Assembly (NCBI GenBank): GCA_021817145.1
Contig: JAKAVV010000021.1
Location: forward strand, 1-41,725
DNA: 41,725 nucleotides
Direction: 5' to 3'
Source of the DNA: a bacterium
GTDB lineage: Bacteria > Vulcanimicrobiota > JABDET01
In this document: one piece after another, positions 25,581 through 32,919 of the stretch
Numbering within the stretch: position 1 is the stretch's first letter
How the letters are laid out: the number at the start of each line of letters is the position of its first letter
The notes under the pieces: model-generated
What the model was told of the DNA's origin: nothing
Databases searched by the model: none
What the model saw: only the letters and a program-made list of their open reading frames with translations
Translations under genes and position numbers: made by a program

Positions 25581-26886
25581 ATTGTTTTTCCTTTTCAAGA
25601 GAGTAAGAGATTTCAGTTCCAGCAGGCAATTCAATAACCATGGAAACCCCTTTCCCAGAAGAAAGGCTTTTTGCGGAAATTTTCCCCCCATGAGCTTCGA
25701 CAATCCCTTTGCAAATCGAAAGTCCAAGTCCTGTTCCTGCATTAGGGCGGGCTGTTTCTTTTATCCGGTAAAATTTCTGGAAAACGGATCTCTGCTCCAA
25801 GAGAGGAATTCCAACTCCTTCATCTGTGATCTCGACAAAAATCCTCTCTTCTTTTTTGTATGCCTTAATCCAAATTGTTGTTCCTGGTTCAGAGTATTTT
25901 ACCGCATTATCTAAAAGATTTAGTAAAACATGCTCAAATAAAACAAAGTCTAAAAAAAGCATGGGAAGATTTGGTTCTAAAGCCACTACAAGATGGCGAT
26001 CAGAAAGGAGATTAGATAATCGGGAAAGAGAAGAACCCAGCAGATCCTGAAATTCCACCCATTCCTGATTCAATTTTAAACCTGATTGAAGTTTCATCAT
26101 GTCTAATAAGTTGCTGACAAAACGATTCAAACGTTCTGCCTCTTCCTGAATTGTGAAAAGAAGCTCTTTTTGGGAAGCAAGATCATAACGCGCCTCTTCA
26201 TCTAGAAGAGCAGCGCTTGCTCCAAGAATAGAAGAGATCGGAGTCCGAAAATCGTGAGAAATACAAGATAAAAGAGTGGTTTCCAATTTTCTTGCTTCGT
26301 TTAAAAGCCGAGCCTGTTCAATGACTTTTAAGTGACTGGCCCTTTCGATCACGATCCCCAACTGGCTGACAGTAGCATCTAAAAACCCATCCTGCTGCGA
26401 TGAAATAATCCCATCATTTGCCTGCAGATTTAAGCTTAAAATTCCAACAGGTTCCCCTTCCACTTCTAAAGGGAAAAAGAACCACTCTGATCCTGAGAAA
26501 AAATTCGTATGGCATCCAGCAGGTTTGTTGTTTTGGAATGCCCACACCGCTTTCGCATAATCCGATTCACTCATTTTGATTTGGGAAGGATACTCTGCCT
26601 TTTGAAACAACAAACTGTTTTCAGAGACAAAAAGGATCAAATTGCAGTGAAACATCTCTCCTATCCTTTTTGCGATTACTTGAAAAGCATTTTCCAGTTT
26701 TACAGAAACTGCGATTTCTCGGATAAGGGAATAAAGAAAAGCCATTCGGGCTTCTCGTTCTTGAGAGGCAGAAACTTGGCTTCGGGCTTGAGTGATAAGA
26801 TAGACGGCTGCAGCGAAAAGCGCAGCTGAGAAGAAAATAAAAACCGGGCTAATCATTCCTTTTTTGATTTTCTTGATTTGAACCAT
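25573..26886 (-). CDS. Histidine kinase half of the Kdp sensor (KdpD-like C-terminal part)
   Basis: The 437-residue protein has a membrane helix at residues 11-31, a GAF-like domain at about 50-185, and then the kinase: H211 in LLSCISHDFRTPIS, N-box LLNLLDNAVKYSEPG, G1 DEGVGIP, F FQKFYR, and G2 GTGLGLSICKGIVEAHGG. The kinase part resembles the C-terminal end of KdpD, but the KdpD sensory domains are absent and found instead in a separate gene at 30979-32919. It is translationally coupled to kdpE. A promoter region shared divergently with the porin gene lies just upstream. Confidence 0.88.
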   Translation of the reverse strand: MVQIKKIKKGMISPVFIFFSAALFAAAVYLITQARSQVSASQEREARMAFLYSLIREIAVSVKLENAFQVIAKRIGEMFHCNLILFVSENSLLFQKAEYPSQIKMSESDYAKAVWAFQNNKPAGCHTNFFSGSEWFFFPLEVEGEPVGILSLNLQANDGIISSQQDGFLDATVSQLGIVIERASHLKVIEQARLLNEARKLETTLLSCISHDFRTPISSILGASAALLDEEARYDLASQKELLFTIQEEAERLNRFVSNLLDMMKLQSGLKLNQEWVEFQDLLGSSLSRLSNLLSDRHLVVALEPNLPMLFLDFVLFEHVLLNLLDNAVKYSEPGTTIWIKAYKKEERIFVEITDEGVGIPLLEQRSVFQKFYRIKETARPNAGTGLGLSICKGIVEAHGGKISAKSLSSGKGVSMVIELPAGTEISYSLEKEKQYA

Positions 26887-26953
26887 TTCTCCCCTAATTT
26901 TAGGGTATTTTTATCAAATTTTTATTTTGCGTTAAAAAGTTTTTACAGGATAT

Positions 26954-26974
26954 TAACACCGACAGTGTTATAAT
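26954..26974 (+). promoter_or_regulatory. Extended -10 promoter overlapped by a palindrome
   Basis: TG-T-TATAAT (26966-26974) is a perfect extended -10. The inverted repeat TAACAC-CGACA-GTGTTA (26954-26970) overlaps it, as expected for a repressor site. It lies in the 97-base gap between the divergent kinase and porin genes. With a start point near 26981, the ATG at 26984 would be leaderless. Confidence 0.55.
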
Positions 26975-26983
26975 AACGTCATC

Positions 26984-28123
26984 ATGGATTTTGCTTTTCG
27001 CGGCAAGCATATTATTGATCATCCTTATTTTATGGGCAGAATCATCTTTCTGGCGGGGATGCTGGCTCTTTTCCCTTTAGGTGGTTTTGCAAAACCTCGG
27101 CATTCTTCAAAAATTCAATATCTGGTTACTTTGATTGGATCTTATACTGACAATTTAGCCAATCCTAAAATCGGATATAATGGAAATTACGGAGATAACT
27201 GGCAGTTAAATGGGCTTACAGTCAATAACGCCGACTTAACCATAAGGATGGCGCCAGGAACGAAAAACCATCCTTATGGAACTGGATTTCATCTTTCTCT
27301 GGACACAGGACAAAACATTATGTTTTACAAAGCATATTATGGAAATACATCGTTTTTTACAAAGCCATTTCAGCAGAGAAACCCTTATGATATAAGGCAG
27401 GCATACGTGAACATCAATCTCCCTGTTGGAAGCGGACTGGATATTCATATTGGGAAAGAAAAAGAGCTTCTGGGTTTTGAAAATTTTAATCCCATGCGAA
27501 ACTGGAACAATACCTATTCTCTTCTGGATTACGCTGAACCCGATACGTTTACAGGGATCTTTTTTTCCTATAACCCAACTCCATCCCTGAACACCACTCT
27601 TGGAATTGCCAATACGCAAAATGCGGTCGTTCCTATCAATACTGCTCCAACCGTTGAATTGAACACTTCATATCAGGCGGCTAAAACACTTACTTTCAGC
27701 AGCGGATTTATAGAAGGAGCAGACTTTTATGGTTATCTCGATGGAGAGTATTCTCCTTTTCCCAATTGGAGTTTTGTTCTGGATGGAGAACTGGCTGATT
27801 ATGGTTCTTCCCATTTCTCAGGTTATGCTTTTTACCTTCATCACCAAAACGAATTTCATGGCGGACTTTTTGGAGAAACACTGAGGGAAACGTTTGCCTT
27901 TGACCCTCAAGGTTTTTTCGAAGAAACCAGCCTCCCTGGCAGCTCCTATCATTATGCTGACACAACCCTCACTTTGTCTTATCAGCCGGATGCAGCAAAA
28001 CAAATACAATTTAGATTTGAATTTGAACGACAAGCAGCCAACCACAAGGTTTATCCTTTTGACGGGACAAACCTCCAGCCAATCCAGAATACCATCAATT
28101 TCATGGTTGTTGACAGTTTTTAA
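26984..28123 (+). CDS. Outer-membrane beta-barrel porin (OmpL-like, porin-2 type)
   Basis: The 379-residue reading has a signal peptide in MGRIIFLAGMLALFPLGGFA, whose Met is at 27032. The start at 26984 would put 16 extra residues in front and would lie nearly at the transcription start, so 27032 is probably the real start. The mature part alternates aromatic and polar residues in barrel strands, with RQAYVNINLPVGSGLDIHIGK and FSYNPTPSLNTTLGI, and ends in Phe, a mark of barrel assembly. It fits the putative beta-barrel porin-2 (OmpL-like) family. The position next to the Kdp genes suggests, but does not prove, a role in ion entry under the same stress. Confidence 0.8.
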   Translation: MDFAFRGKHIIDHPYFMGRIIFLAGMLALFPLGGFAKPRHSSKIQYLVTLIGSYTDNLANPKIGYNGNYGDNWQLNGLTVNNADLTIRMAPGTKNHPYGTGFHLSLDTGQNIMFYKAYYGNTSFFTKPFQQRNPYDIRQAYVNINLPVGSGLDIHIGKEKELLGFENFNPMRNWNNTYSLLDYAEPDTFTGIFFSYNPTPSLNTTLGIANTQNAVVPINTAPTVELNTSYQAAKTLTFSSGFIEGADFYGYLDGEYSPFPNWSFVLDGELADYGSSHFSGYAFYLHHQNEFHGGLFGETLRETFAFDPQGFFEETSLPGSSYHYADTTLTLSYQPDAAKQIQFRFEFERQAANHKVYPFDGTNLQPIQNTINFMVVDSF

Positions 28124-28274
28124 AAAAGAGGACAAGCGAGATGTGGAGAGGAAGTTAAAGCGGATCATTATTATTTGTCAGTGAATTCTCTGAAGCAGAA
28201 GCCTTGATATGCTTGTAGGCGATCATCTAGAATTGACCCCTAACGATCGTTTAAATTTGACCCCCCTTTTTCTT

Positions 28275-28382
28275 TTTCCTTTTTTAAATTTTTAATCTTC
28301 TTTTAATTTAATTTTATAAAAAGAAAAGGAAGGTTTTTTTAATCTTCTAAAATCACCTCCTGGTTTTTTTGTTTCCTTTTTT
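28275..28382. repeat. 97-base insertion in copy B bounded by an 11-base direct repeat
   Basis: TTTCCTTTTTT occurs at 28275-28285 and 28372-28382. Copy A has a single such block at the matching place, joined directly to CGGTCTCATC. The 97 bases between the two starts, T-rich and with no ORF, are therefore an insertion or a slippage product in copy B. Confidence 0.55.
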
Positions 28383-28405
28383 CGGTCTCATCTTTTTTTC
28401 AGAAG

Positions 28406-28596
28406 TCATCCTACTCTTAAAACCTCCTTTCTCCGCTTTCCAGGAAAGTTATTGGTTTCTTCTTTCTCCTCTGCGCCCTCGCTGGCAGAACATTCCCCTC
28501 CTTTCTTTAATTTGTCTTTCAACCGATAACTGGACCCATGAATGACAAAAAGATGACAGGATGAACTAGTCGATCAATAAGGGCGCTGGCTGCCGC
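28406..28596 (-). pseudogene. istB: istB 3' fragment of copy B
   Basis: The minus strand matches the last 60 or so codons of istB in copy A (2688-2878), including the region around CGATCGATTAT...CATGAATG and the lysine-rich tail. At 28597 similarity stops abruptly, just after GGCGCTGGCTG, where the nested element begins. The Walker motifs are lost. Confidence 0.75.
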
Positions 28597-28647
28597 TGTA
28601 TTGGTTAGGTGTGGGCAGCGGAGCACCTCCTGCGAAAGGTGGGGGGT

Positions 28648-28690
28648 ATCAATTTCGAAAAAATGTAAAAGAAGGATAAAATGGACTGGT
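28648..28690 (+). repeat. Left end-like repeat of the nested element (copy 3)
   Basis: GGGGG followed by a TTTCGAAAA block and then AAAATGGACTGGT corresponds to the right end read in reverse, but with a more diverged middle. It lies just before the ORF start at 28706. Confidence 0.45.
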
Positions 28691-28705
28691 AAAGAATTTA
28701 CTCTT

Positions 28706-29626
28706 ATGACTAACCCAGAACCACACATCAATCTAGAACCACGAACTGAACCACCCCCCTCTACTAAACCGCAGTCAGCGGCCCAGGAAACAGAACTGAA
28801 GTGCCAAATACAAACAGCACCTAAGTCCAAAACAGCTCCAGAACCTAAGCCGCAAGTCAAATCCTTTCTTTTCTGCTCTAAAGGATCTCAAGACAACCCC
28901 TGCTCCCTTATGAAAAATGGAACCAAAAAACGAAAACCTAAAGGATTAACCCCTCTTGACCCTAACACCATTCGCGTCCAGCGGTACTACTGCAGAACCC
29001 ACCAACGCTTCTTCACTGAAATCCCTTCTTCTCTTCTGCCCAGAGTCCACTACACTGCCCCTGTTGTCACTTTTTCTCTCGATTATTTTATCTTCCCTAA
29101 ATATTTAAAATACCGCAGAACCAAACATCTCAGCCGTGGGCGTGCGTGGAGAAAAGAGCCGAAGATTCATTCCACTTCGAAATTGAGAGACCAGATAATG
29201 AAGAATGAAGAGTTGAAGGAAGATCTGCTGAATCGGCTGGCTAAGCAGAGGGCAGTGCAGGCAGAAAGAGGGGAAGAAGGGGAGAGTAATTTGCAGAAGG
29301 AGCAATTGCAGGGGCAGAGCAGGCTCGAGGGGCAGAGCAGTCAGAAGCTGGAGAGGCAGAGCAGGCTCGAAGGACAGAAGGGGGAACTTCCTTCACTACC
29401 CCATCAGAGGACAATTCGCAGATGGATAAGAGTGCTTTCTGCTGGATGGGATCATCTGCATAAAACCGTGGCTCGCTATTTTGATAAATGGTGGAATCTT
29501 TTTTGGTATCGGACGAGAAGTGGGGTTTTTGATCTCTTTTCTCTGCAGTTTTTTCTGGATGGATTATCCAGGGAGGAGAAAAGGAGGGGATCTCCTTACT
29601 ACTACGCTTTTGTTCGTTCCCCGTAA
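28706..29626 (+). CDS. Transposon-associated zinc-finger-like protein (DUF6431-like)
   Basis: From the ATG at 28706 the protein has 306 residues; a TTG at 28601 would add 35 from non-homologous leader. After a Pro/Glu/Lys-rich N-terminus comes a Cys/His block, FLFCSKGSQDNPCSL ... IRVQRYYCRTHQRFFTEIP, followed by PRVHYTAPVVTFSLDYFIF. This resembles DUF6431-type proteins that accompany some insertion sequences. A charged, glutamine-rich stretch with imperfect repeats (GQSRLEGQSSQKLERQSRLEGQ, about 29310-29375) and a Trp-rich C-terminal segment (RRWIRVLSAGWDHLHKTVARY) follow. No catalytic residues are visible. The family assignment is by eye and tentative. Confidence 0.5.
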   Translation: MTNPEPHINLEPRTEPPPSTKPQSAAQETELKCQIQTAPKSKTAPEPKPQVKSFLFCSKGSQDNPCSLMKNGTKKRKPKGLTPLDPNTIRVQRYYCRTHQRFFTEIPSSLLPRVHYTAPVVTFSLDYFIFPKYLKYRRTKHLSRGRAWRKEPKIHSTSKLRDQIMKNEELKEDLLNRLAKQRAVQAERGEEGESNLQKEQLQGQSRLEGQSSQKLERQSRLEGQKGELPSLPHQRTIRRWIRVLSAGWDHLHKTVARYFDKWWNLFWYRTRSGVFDLFSLQFFLDGLSREEKRRGSPYYYAFVRSP

Positions 29627-29958
29627 CAAATTATGTTTTTCTTTTTATGCTTCTCTTTCTCTCAAACCATTATTAATCTCTCTTAAGCAGTTATTTATTT
29701 TTTTCCCAATAGTTTTTTCATAATAATTTTTCTTAAGCGATTCTCTTCTTTTTATATAATTTTTCTCTAATTGTTTTCTCTTTTTCATAATAATTTTCCA
29801 TAATGATTATTTTTCTTAATTTTAAGATTTATTTCTTGAGATTTATTTCTTTAAAGAGTTATTTTTGCTCAAGAAAGAGAATTGAAGAAGGATTTGTTTT
29901 AAGGGAATAATGGTTTGTTTTTTTTCAAAGTTGATTAGTGAGTAGAGAGGATGGGTTG
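29627..29958. other. AT-rich non-coding stretch in the nested element
   Basis: The 330 bases after the ORF are dominated by T runs and TTTTCTTAA-like segments, with several near-identical pieces such as TAATTTTTCT and ATAATTTTCC. I see no gene or clear hairpin. Confidence 0.5.
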
Positions 29959-30040
29959 ACCAGTCCATTTTGTTCGTAATTGTCAATTTTCGCGAACACA
30001 ACCCCCTTGCTGTATGGAATGTGCGCTGTAAGGCAGAAAA
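29959..30040 (-). repeat. Right end-like repeat of the nested element (copy 2)
   Basis: Read in reverse, it runs ACAGC, ACAGCA, GGGGG, TGTTCGCGAAAATTG, then ACAAAATGGACTGGT, and matches copy 1 at 141-207 through almost all of these blocks. It is inverted relative to copy 3 at 28648-28690. Confidence 0.6.
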
Positions 30041-30225
30041 AGGGTATCCGAGATGATAAGGGGCTTAAGAATTTTCTTAGGCCCAAGGGCAGGATTTATT
30101 TTGGAGATGGGATGCATCTCAACACAATGCGATGTCTGCGCGCGGATGGGTAGAGAAAATGGGTCAGCGATGGTTGAATTGTGAGAAAAAATATTTAACG
30201 AAACTGCCGCTTCCTTCTTGACAAT

Positions 30226-30560
30226 CTCTTGCGAAATGTAAAAGCGAATAGGCGTGCTTGAAATTCTTGAAGGTCGGAAACTTTTAAACCTCTTAAGAAC
30301 TGTTCCTGGTTAAGAACTGTTCCTGGATCGTATGGAAAGGGCGTTCCACTTTTCCTTTGGTTTGGGCTCGGTAAGGTTGACAAGACAGCCAGAATAACCC
30401 ATTTTTAGAAGTCCTCGATAAATGCGTGTTCCAATGTATTTTTTCTCCACCATTTCCTGAACGGCCTCAAGATACGGATCGATTTTTTTTGGAACCTTTG
30501 GCTTATGAAACTTGAAAGGTTCCGAACTTCGAATATATTTCTTCTTTCATTCCTCCTTTC
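30226..30560 (-). pseudogene. istA: istA fragments of copy B
   Basis: The minus strand gives, in broken frames, KKIDPYLEAVQEMVEKKYIG and TRIYRGLLKMGYSG, then jumps to CQPYRAQTKGKVERPFHTIQ and EFQARLF. In copy A the first block lies near 1650-1745 and the second near 2144-2190, so about 400 bases holding two of the catalytic residues were deleted. A 17-base tandem duplication (30293-30309 and 30310-30326) adds a frameshift. The N-terminal helix-turn-helix is also missing. Confidence 0.7.
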
Positions 30561-30635
30561 ATAAGGAGGAAATTCGCTGTTAAGGGGGGTCATTTTTTAA
30601 TGATCGCAGGGGGTCAAATTTGATGATCGTCTACA

Positions 30636-30943
30636 TGCATCGGGATTACAGCATTGTTGGAGCAGACATTGCCCTGGTCATCTTTTCAGATCGTTTGGAA
30701 ATTCAAAGCCCTGGACGGCTGCCCAATACCGTAACAGTGGAAGGAATGAAAAATGGACTGCGGTATGCGAGAAATCAAACTCTTGTCAATGTGATGCGAG
30801 ATTATCGTTATGTGGATTTCCGTGGAATGGGGGTGCGCGATAAAATCATGCCGGGGATGAAAGCGCACAATGGCACAGAACCTGATTTTATCGCAGAAGA
30901 GTACCGCTTTACGGTTCGGCTGTGGAAAGAGAAGAAACCTTAA
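30636..30943 (+). pseudogene. 3' fragment of an AlbA_2/RecG-like ATP-binding regulator
   Basis: The frame reads HRDYSIVGADIALVIFSDRL, EIQSPGRLPN, RYARNQTLVNVMRDY and RGMGVRDKIMPGM, the C-terminal HATPase_c_4 signature of proteins with an N-terminal AlbA_2 domain (often annotated as RecG-like or transcriptional regulators). The homologous part starts at the His right after the IS21 end, so the element cut the gene and the upstream two thirds are missing. An ATG inside the IS end (30620) would give a 107-residue chimera, unlikely to be functional. Confidence 0.75.
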
Positions 30944-30978
30944 AGGAGTTGGACGTGAAATAGCTGAAACAATCTCTC
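30941..30978 (+). pseudogene. kdpC start remnant in front of kdpD
   Basis: AAAGGAGTTGGACGTGAAA here matches AAAGGAGTTAGATGTGAAA at the kdpC ribosome site and GTG start (24256-24274) with two changes. The following codons read VK-stop-LKQSLM against VKEIKQALM in KdpC. A TAG at the third codon breaks it, and the frame then passes into the KdpD start. It is too short to be certain. Confidence 0.5.
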
Positions 30979-32919
30979 ATGGATGACCAGCGTCCAGATC
31001 CAGAAGCGCTTTTAAAACGGATCAAAGCAGAAGAAAGAATTACCTCGCAAACAAAAGGAGAACTTAAAATTTTCCTGGGGGCAAATGCCGGTGTTGGAAA
31101 AACTTACCGGATGTTAGCTCAAGCCAAAGTGCAAAAAGAAACAGGAATAGACGTTGTCATCGGCTATGTTGAAACCCATCAAAGACAGGAAACAGAAGCC
31201 CTTACACAAGGGCTGGAATTGATCCCCAGAAAAAAGATTGAATATGGAGATCTGCTCTTAGAAGAAATGGATCTGGATGCTGTTCTTGCAAGACACCCAA
31301 AACTGGTGCTTGTGGATGAACTGGCTCATACCAATGCCCCGGGATCAAGACATTATAAACGATATCAAGATGTGGAAGAGCTGTTAAGCGCGGGAATTGA
31401 CGTTTTCACAACATTGAACATTCAACATGTCGAAAGTTTAAATGATCAGGTGTATCAAATCACAGGAATTCGAGTAAAAGAAACGGTCCCTGATCGAATC
31501 CTGGAGATGGCTGATGAATTAAACGGAATCGAGTTAGTGGATCTCTCTCCACAAGAGCTTCTGCAGAGATTAAAAGAGGGGAAAGTTTATGTTCCTCAGA
31601 AAGCAAAACAAGCTTCTGAACAATTTTTTAAAGAAGGAAATCTCCTGGCCCTTAGAGAGATGGCGCTTCGATATACTACGCAGAGAGTAGATAAGAATGT
31701 GCAGTGGTATATGGAGCAGCATGCTATTGAAGGTCCTCTCACAGCTTCTTCTCGTATTCTGGTCTGTGTTGGCACAACAGAACTCTCTGAAAAAGTAATC
31801 AGACTGGCTAAGCAGCTGGCTTCAACCATGGATGCGGAATGGTATGCTGTTCATGTTCAGTCCCTTCTTCAGGCAGCCCTTTCTTCCAAAGCTCAAGATC
31901 GGCTGACTAAAAACCTGAAACTGGCAGAAGAATTGGGAGGAAAAGTTGTGACTCTAACAGGACAAAGCCTTGCTCAGGAAATCCTGAAATTTGCCAGACG
32001 CCAAAACATTTCCTTCATTTTAATCGGCTGGAGAGCGAGGTGGAACTGGAGGAGATTATTTCAAGGAGCTCTTGTGAATACACTGGTTAGAGAAAGCGGA
32101 CCAATTCATGTGCTGGTTATAACAGATTCTAATGAGAAAATAAAAACGGATGAAAAAGCAGAAGAAAAGAGCAGATTAGCCCCTGATTGGAAATCTCTGC
32201 TGAAAGGGGGAACATTATCTTTTGCCACTGCTGGAATTTGCTGGGCAGCAAAGAACTGGTTAAAGCTCCCTGATGTTCTAATGCTCTTTTTTCTGCCTGT
32301 TATCGCCAGTGTTGGTTTTTGGGGATGGCAGGCTGGGTTCGGAGCCATGATTTTAGCGATTCTTGCCTTTGGATTTCTCTTTCATCCTCCACCCTTCAGT
32401 TTAATCTTATTTTTACTGGCAGGTCTTTCATGTCAGTATTTAACAGAACAATTAAGATGGAAGGGAGAAAGCGCAAAACAGTCCGAACGGTTTGTTTTAA
32501 TTCTCTATGAATTAAGCAGAAAACTTCTGGCAATTGACACTGTATCCGATCTTTTTAAAATCGCGGGAGATCTGTTAAAACAGGCTTTTGACTGCGAGGT
32601 CCAATTCCTGTTTCCCGACAGCATCGGGAGATTACAAGTCAATTTTCAAACTTCTGGAGTTGGAGCATTAAAGGAGAGCAGCTCAGGGGTTGCGGATTGG
32701 ACTTTCCACTACGGGAAAATGGCGGGGAAAGGAACAGACACCTTATCCTCCTCCAGTTTGATCTACTTTCCCTTAAAAACAAAAGTCGCCACAGTTGGAG
32801 TTCTTGGAGTTCAAATTCCTAAAACACAAACCACTTTAGGCTCAGATCAAATGCGCCTTCTGGAATCATTCGCCAATATTGTGGCAGTCTCTGCTGCTCG
32901 CATTCTGCGCGTGAAATAA
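30979..32919 (+). CDS. kdpD: Kinase-less KdpD sensor (N-terminal half)
   Basis: The 646-residue protein begins MDDQRPDPEALLKRIKAEE and has the KdpD Walker-A-like GANAGVGKTYRM (residues 34-45) and the VDELAHTNAPGSRH motif. A universal-stress-like domain spans about 255-385. Hydrophobic helices of the DUF4118 type follow (about 410-495), then a GAF-like domain to the end (LLESFANIVAVSAARIL). No histidine-kinase domain is present; full-length KdpD is about 890 residues. Short KdpD forms lacking the kinase are known from cyanobacteria and Deinococcus. The missing kinase is likely the protein at 25573-26886. The 3' end overlaps the end of tgt by 54 bases on opposite strands. Confidence 0.9.
   Translation: MDDQRPDPEALLKRIKAEERITSQTKGELKIFLGANAGVGKTYRMLAQAKVQKETGIDVVIGYVETHQRQETEALTQGLELIPRKKIEYGDLLLEEMDLDAVLARHPKLVLVDELAHTNAPGSRHYKRYQDVEELLSAGIDVFTTLNIQHVESLNDQVYQITGIRVKETVPDRILEMADELNGIELVDLSPQELLQRLKEGKVYVPQKAKQASEQFFKEGNLLALREMALRYTTQRVDKNVQWYMEQHAIEGPLTASSRILVCVGTTELSEKVIRLAKQLASTMDAEWYAVHVQSLLQAALSSKAQDRLTKNLKLAEELGGKVVTLTGQSLAQEILKFARRQNISFILIGWRARWNWRRLFQGALVNTLVRESGPIHVLVITDSNEKIKTDEKAEEKSRLAPDWKSLLKGGTLSFATAGICWAAKNWLKLPDVLMLFFLPVIASVGFWGWQAGFGAMILAILAFGFLFHPPPFSLILFLLAGLSCQYLTEQLRWKGESAKQSERFVLILYELSRKLLAIDTVSDLFKIAGDLLKQAFDCEVQFLFPDSIGRLQVNFQTSGVGALKESSSGVADWTFHYGKMAGKGTDTLSSSSLIYFPLKTKVATVGVLGVQIPKTQTTLGSDQMRLLESFANIVAVSAARILRVK

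Larger units (their letters stand above)
28597..30100 (+). mobile_element. Element nested inside IS21 copy B (right boundary approximate)
   Basis: Sequence similarity to istB stops at 28596, and istA remnants resume by about 30226. Near the two borders lie related sequences in opposite orientation, AAAATGGACTGGT (28678-28690) and ACCAGTCCATTTT (29959-29971). The outer part of the right one, TTCGCGAAC within GTCAATTTTCGCGAAC, matches a solo copy at 141-207. The only good ORF is the zinc-finger-like protein at 28706-29626. No transposase with a catalytic core is visible, so it is probably a non-autonomous or decayed element. Confidence 0.55.
28214..30635 (-). mobile_element. IS21-family element carrying a nested insertion (copy B)
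   Basis: The left boundary TGTAGGCGATCATC and the right boundary (reverse complement TGTAGACGATCATC) are the same terminal repeats as in copy A, in reverse orientation. An istB tail lies at 28406-28596 and istA pieces at 30226-30560. Between them lies unrelated DNA with a 306-residue ORF and end-like repeats. The flanks show no clear target duplication. Compared with copy A, the element also has a 97-base extra block near the istB end. It lies between the porin gene and a truncated gene at 30636. Confidence 0.8.

Noticed and set aside
25581-25742. N-terminal extension of KdpE into the kinase gene
   Set aside because: The receiver domain begins at MLDKLAKILVVDDEP. The extra residues are a shadow of the kinase C-terminus in another frame.
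29983-30252. 90-codon open frame on the minus strand (IRFYISQEIVKKEAAVSL...)
   Set aside because: It has no start, crosses the end-like repeat of the nested element, and no family is recognised. The other strand gives equally plausible broken pieces, so it cannot be called.
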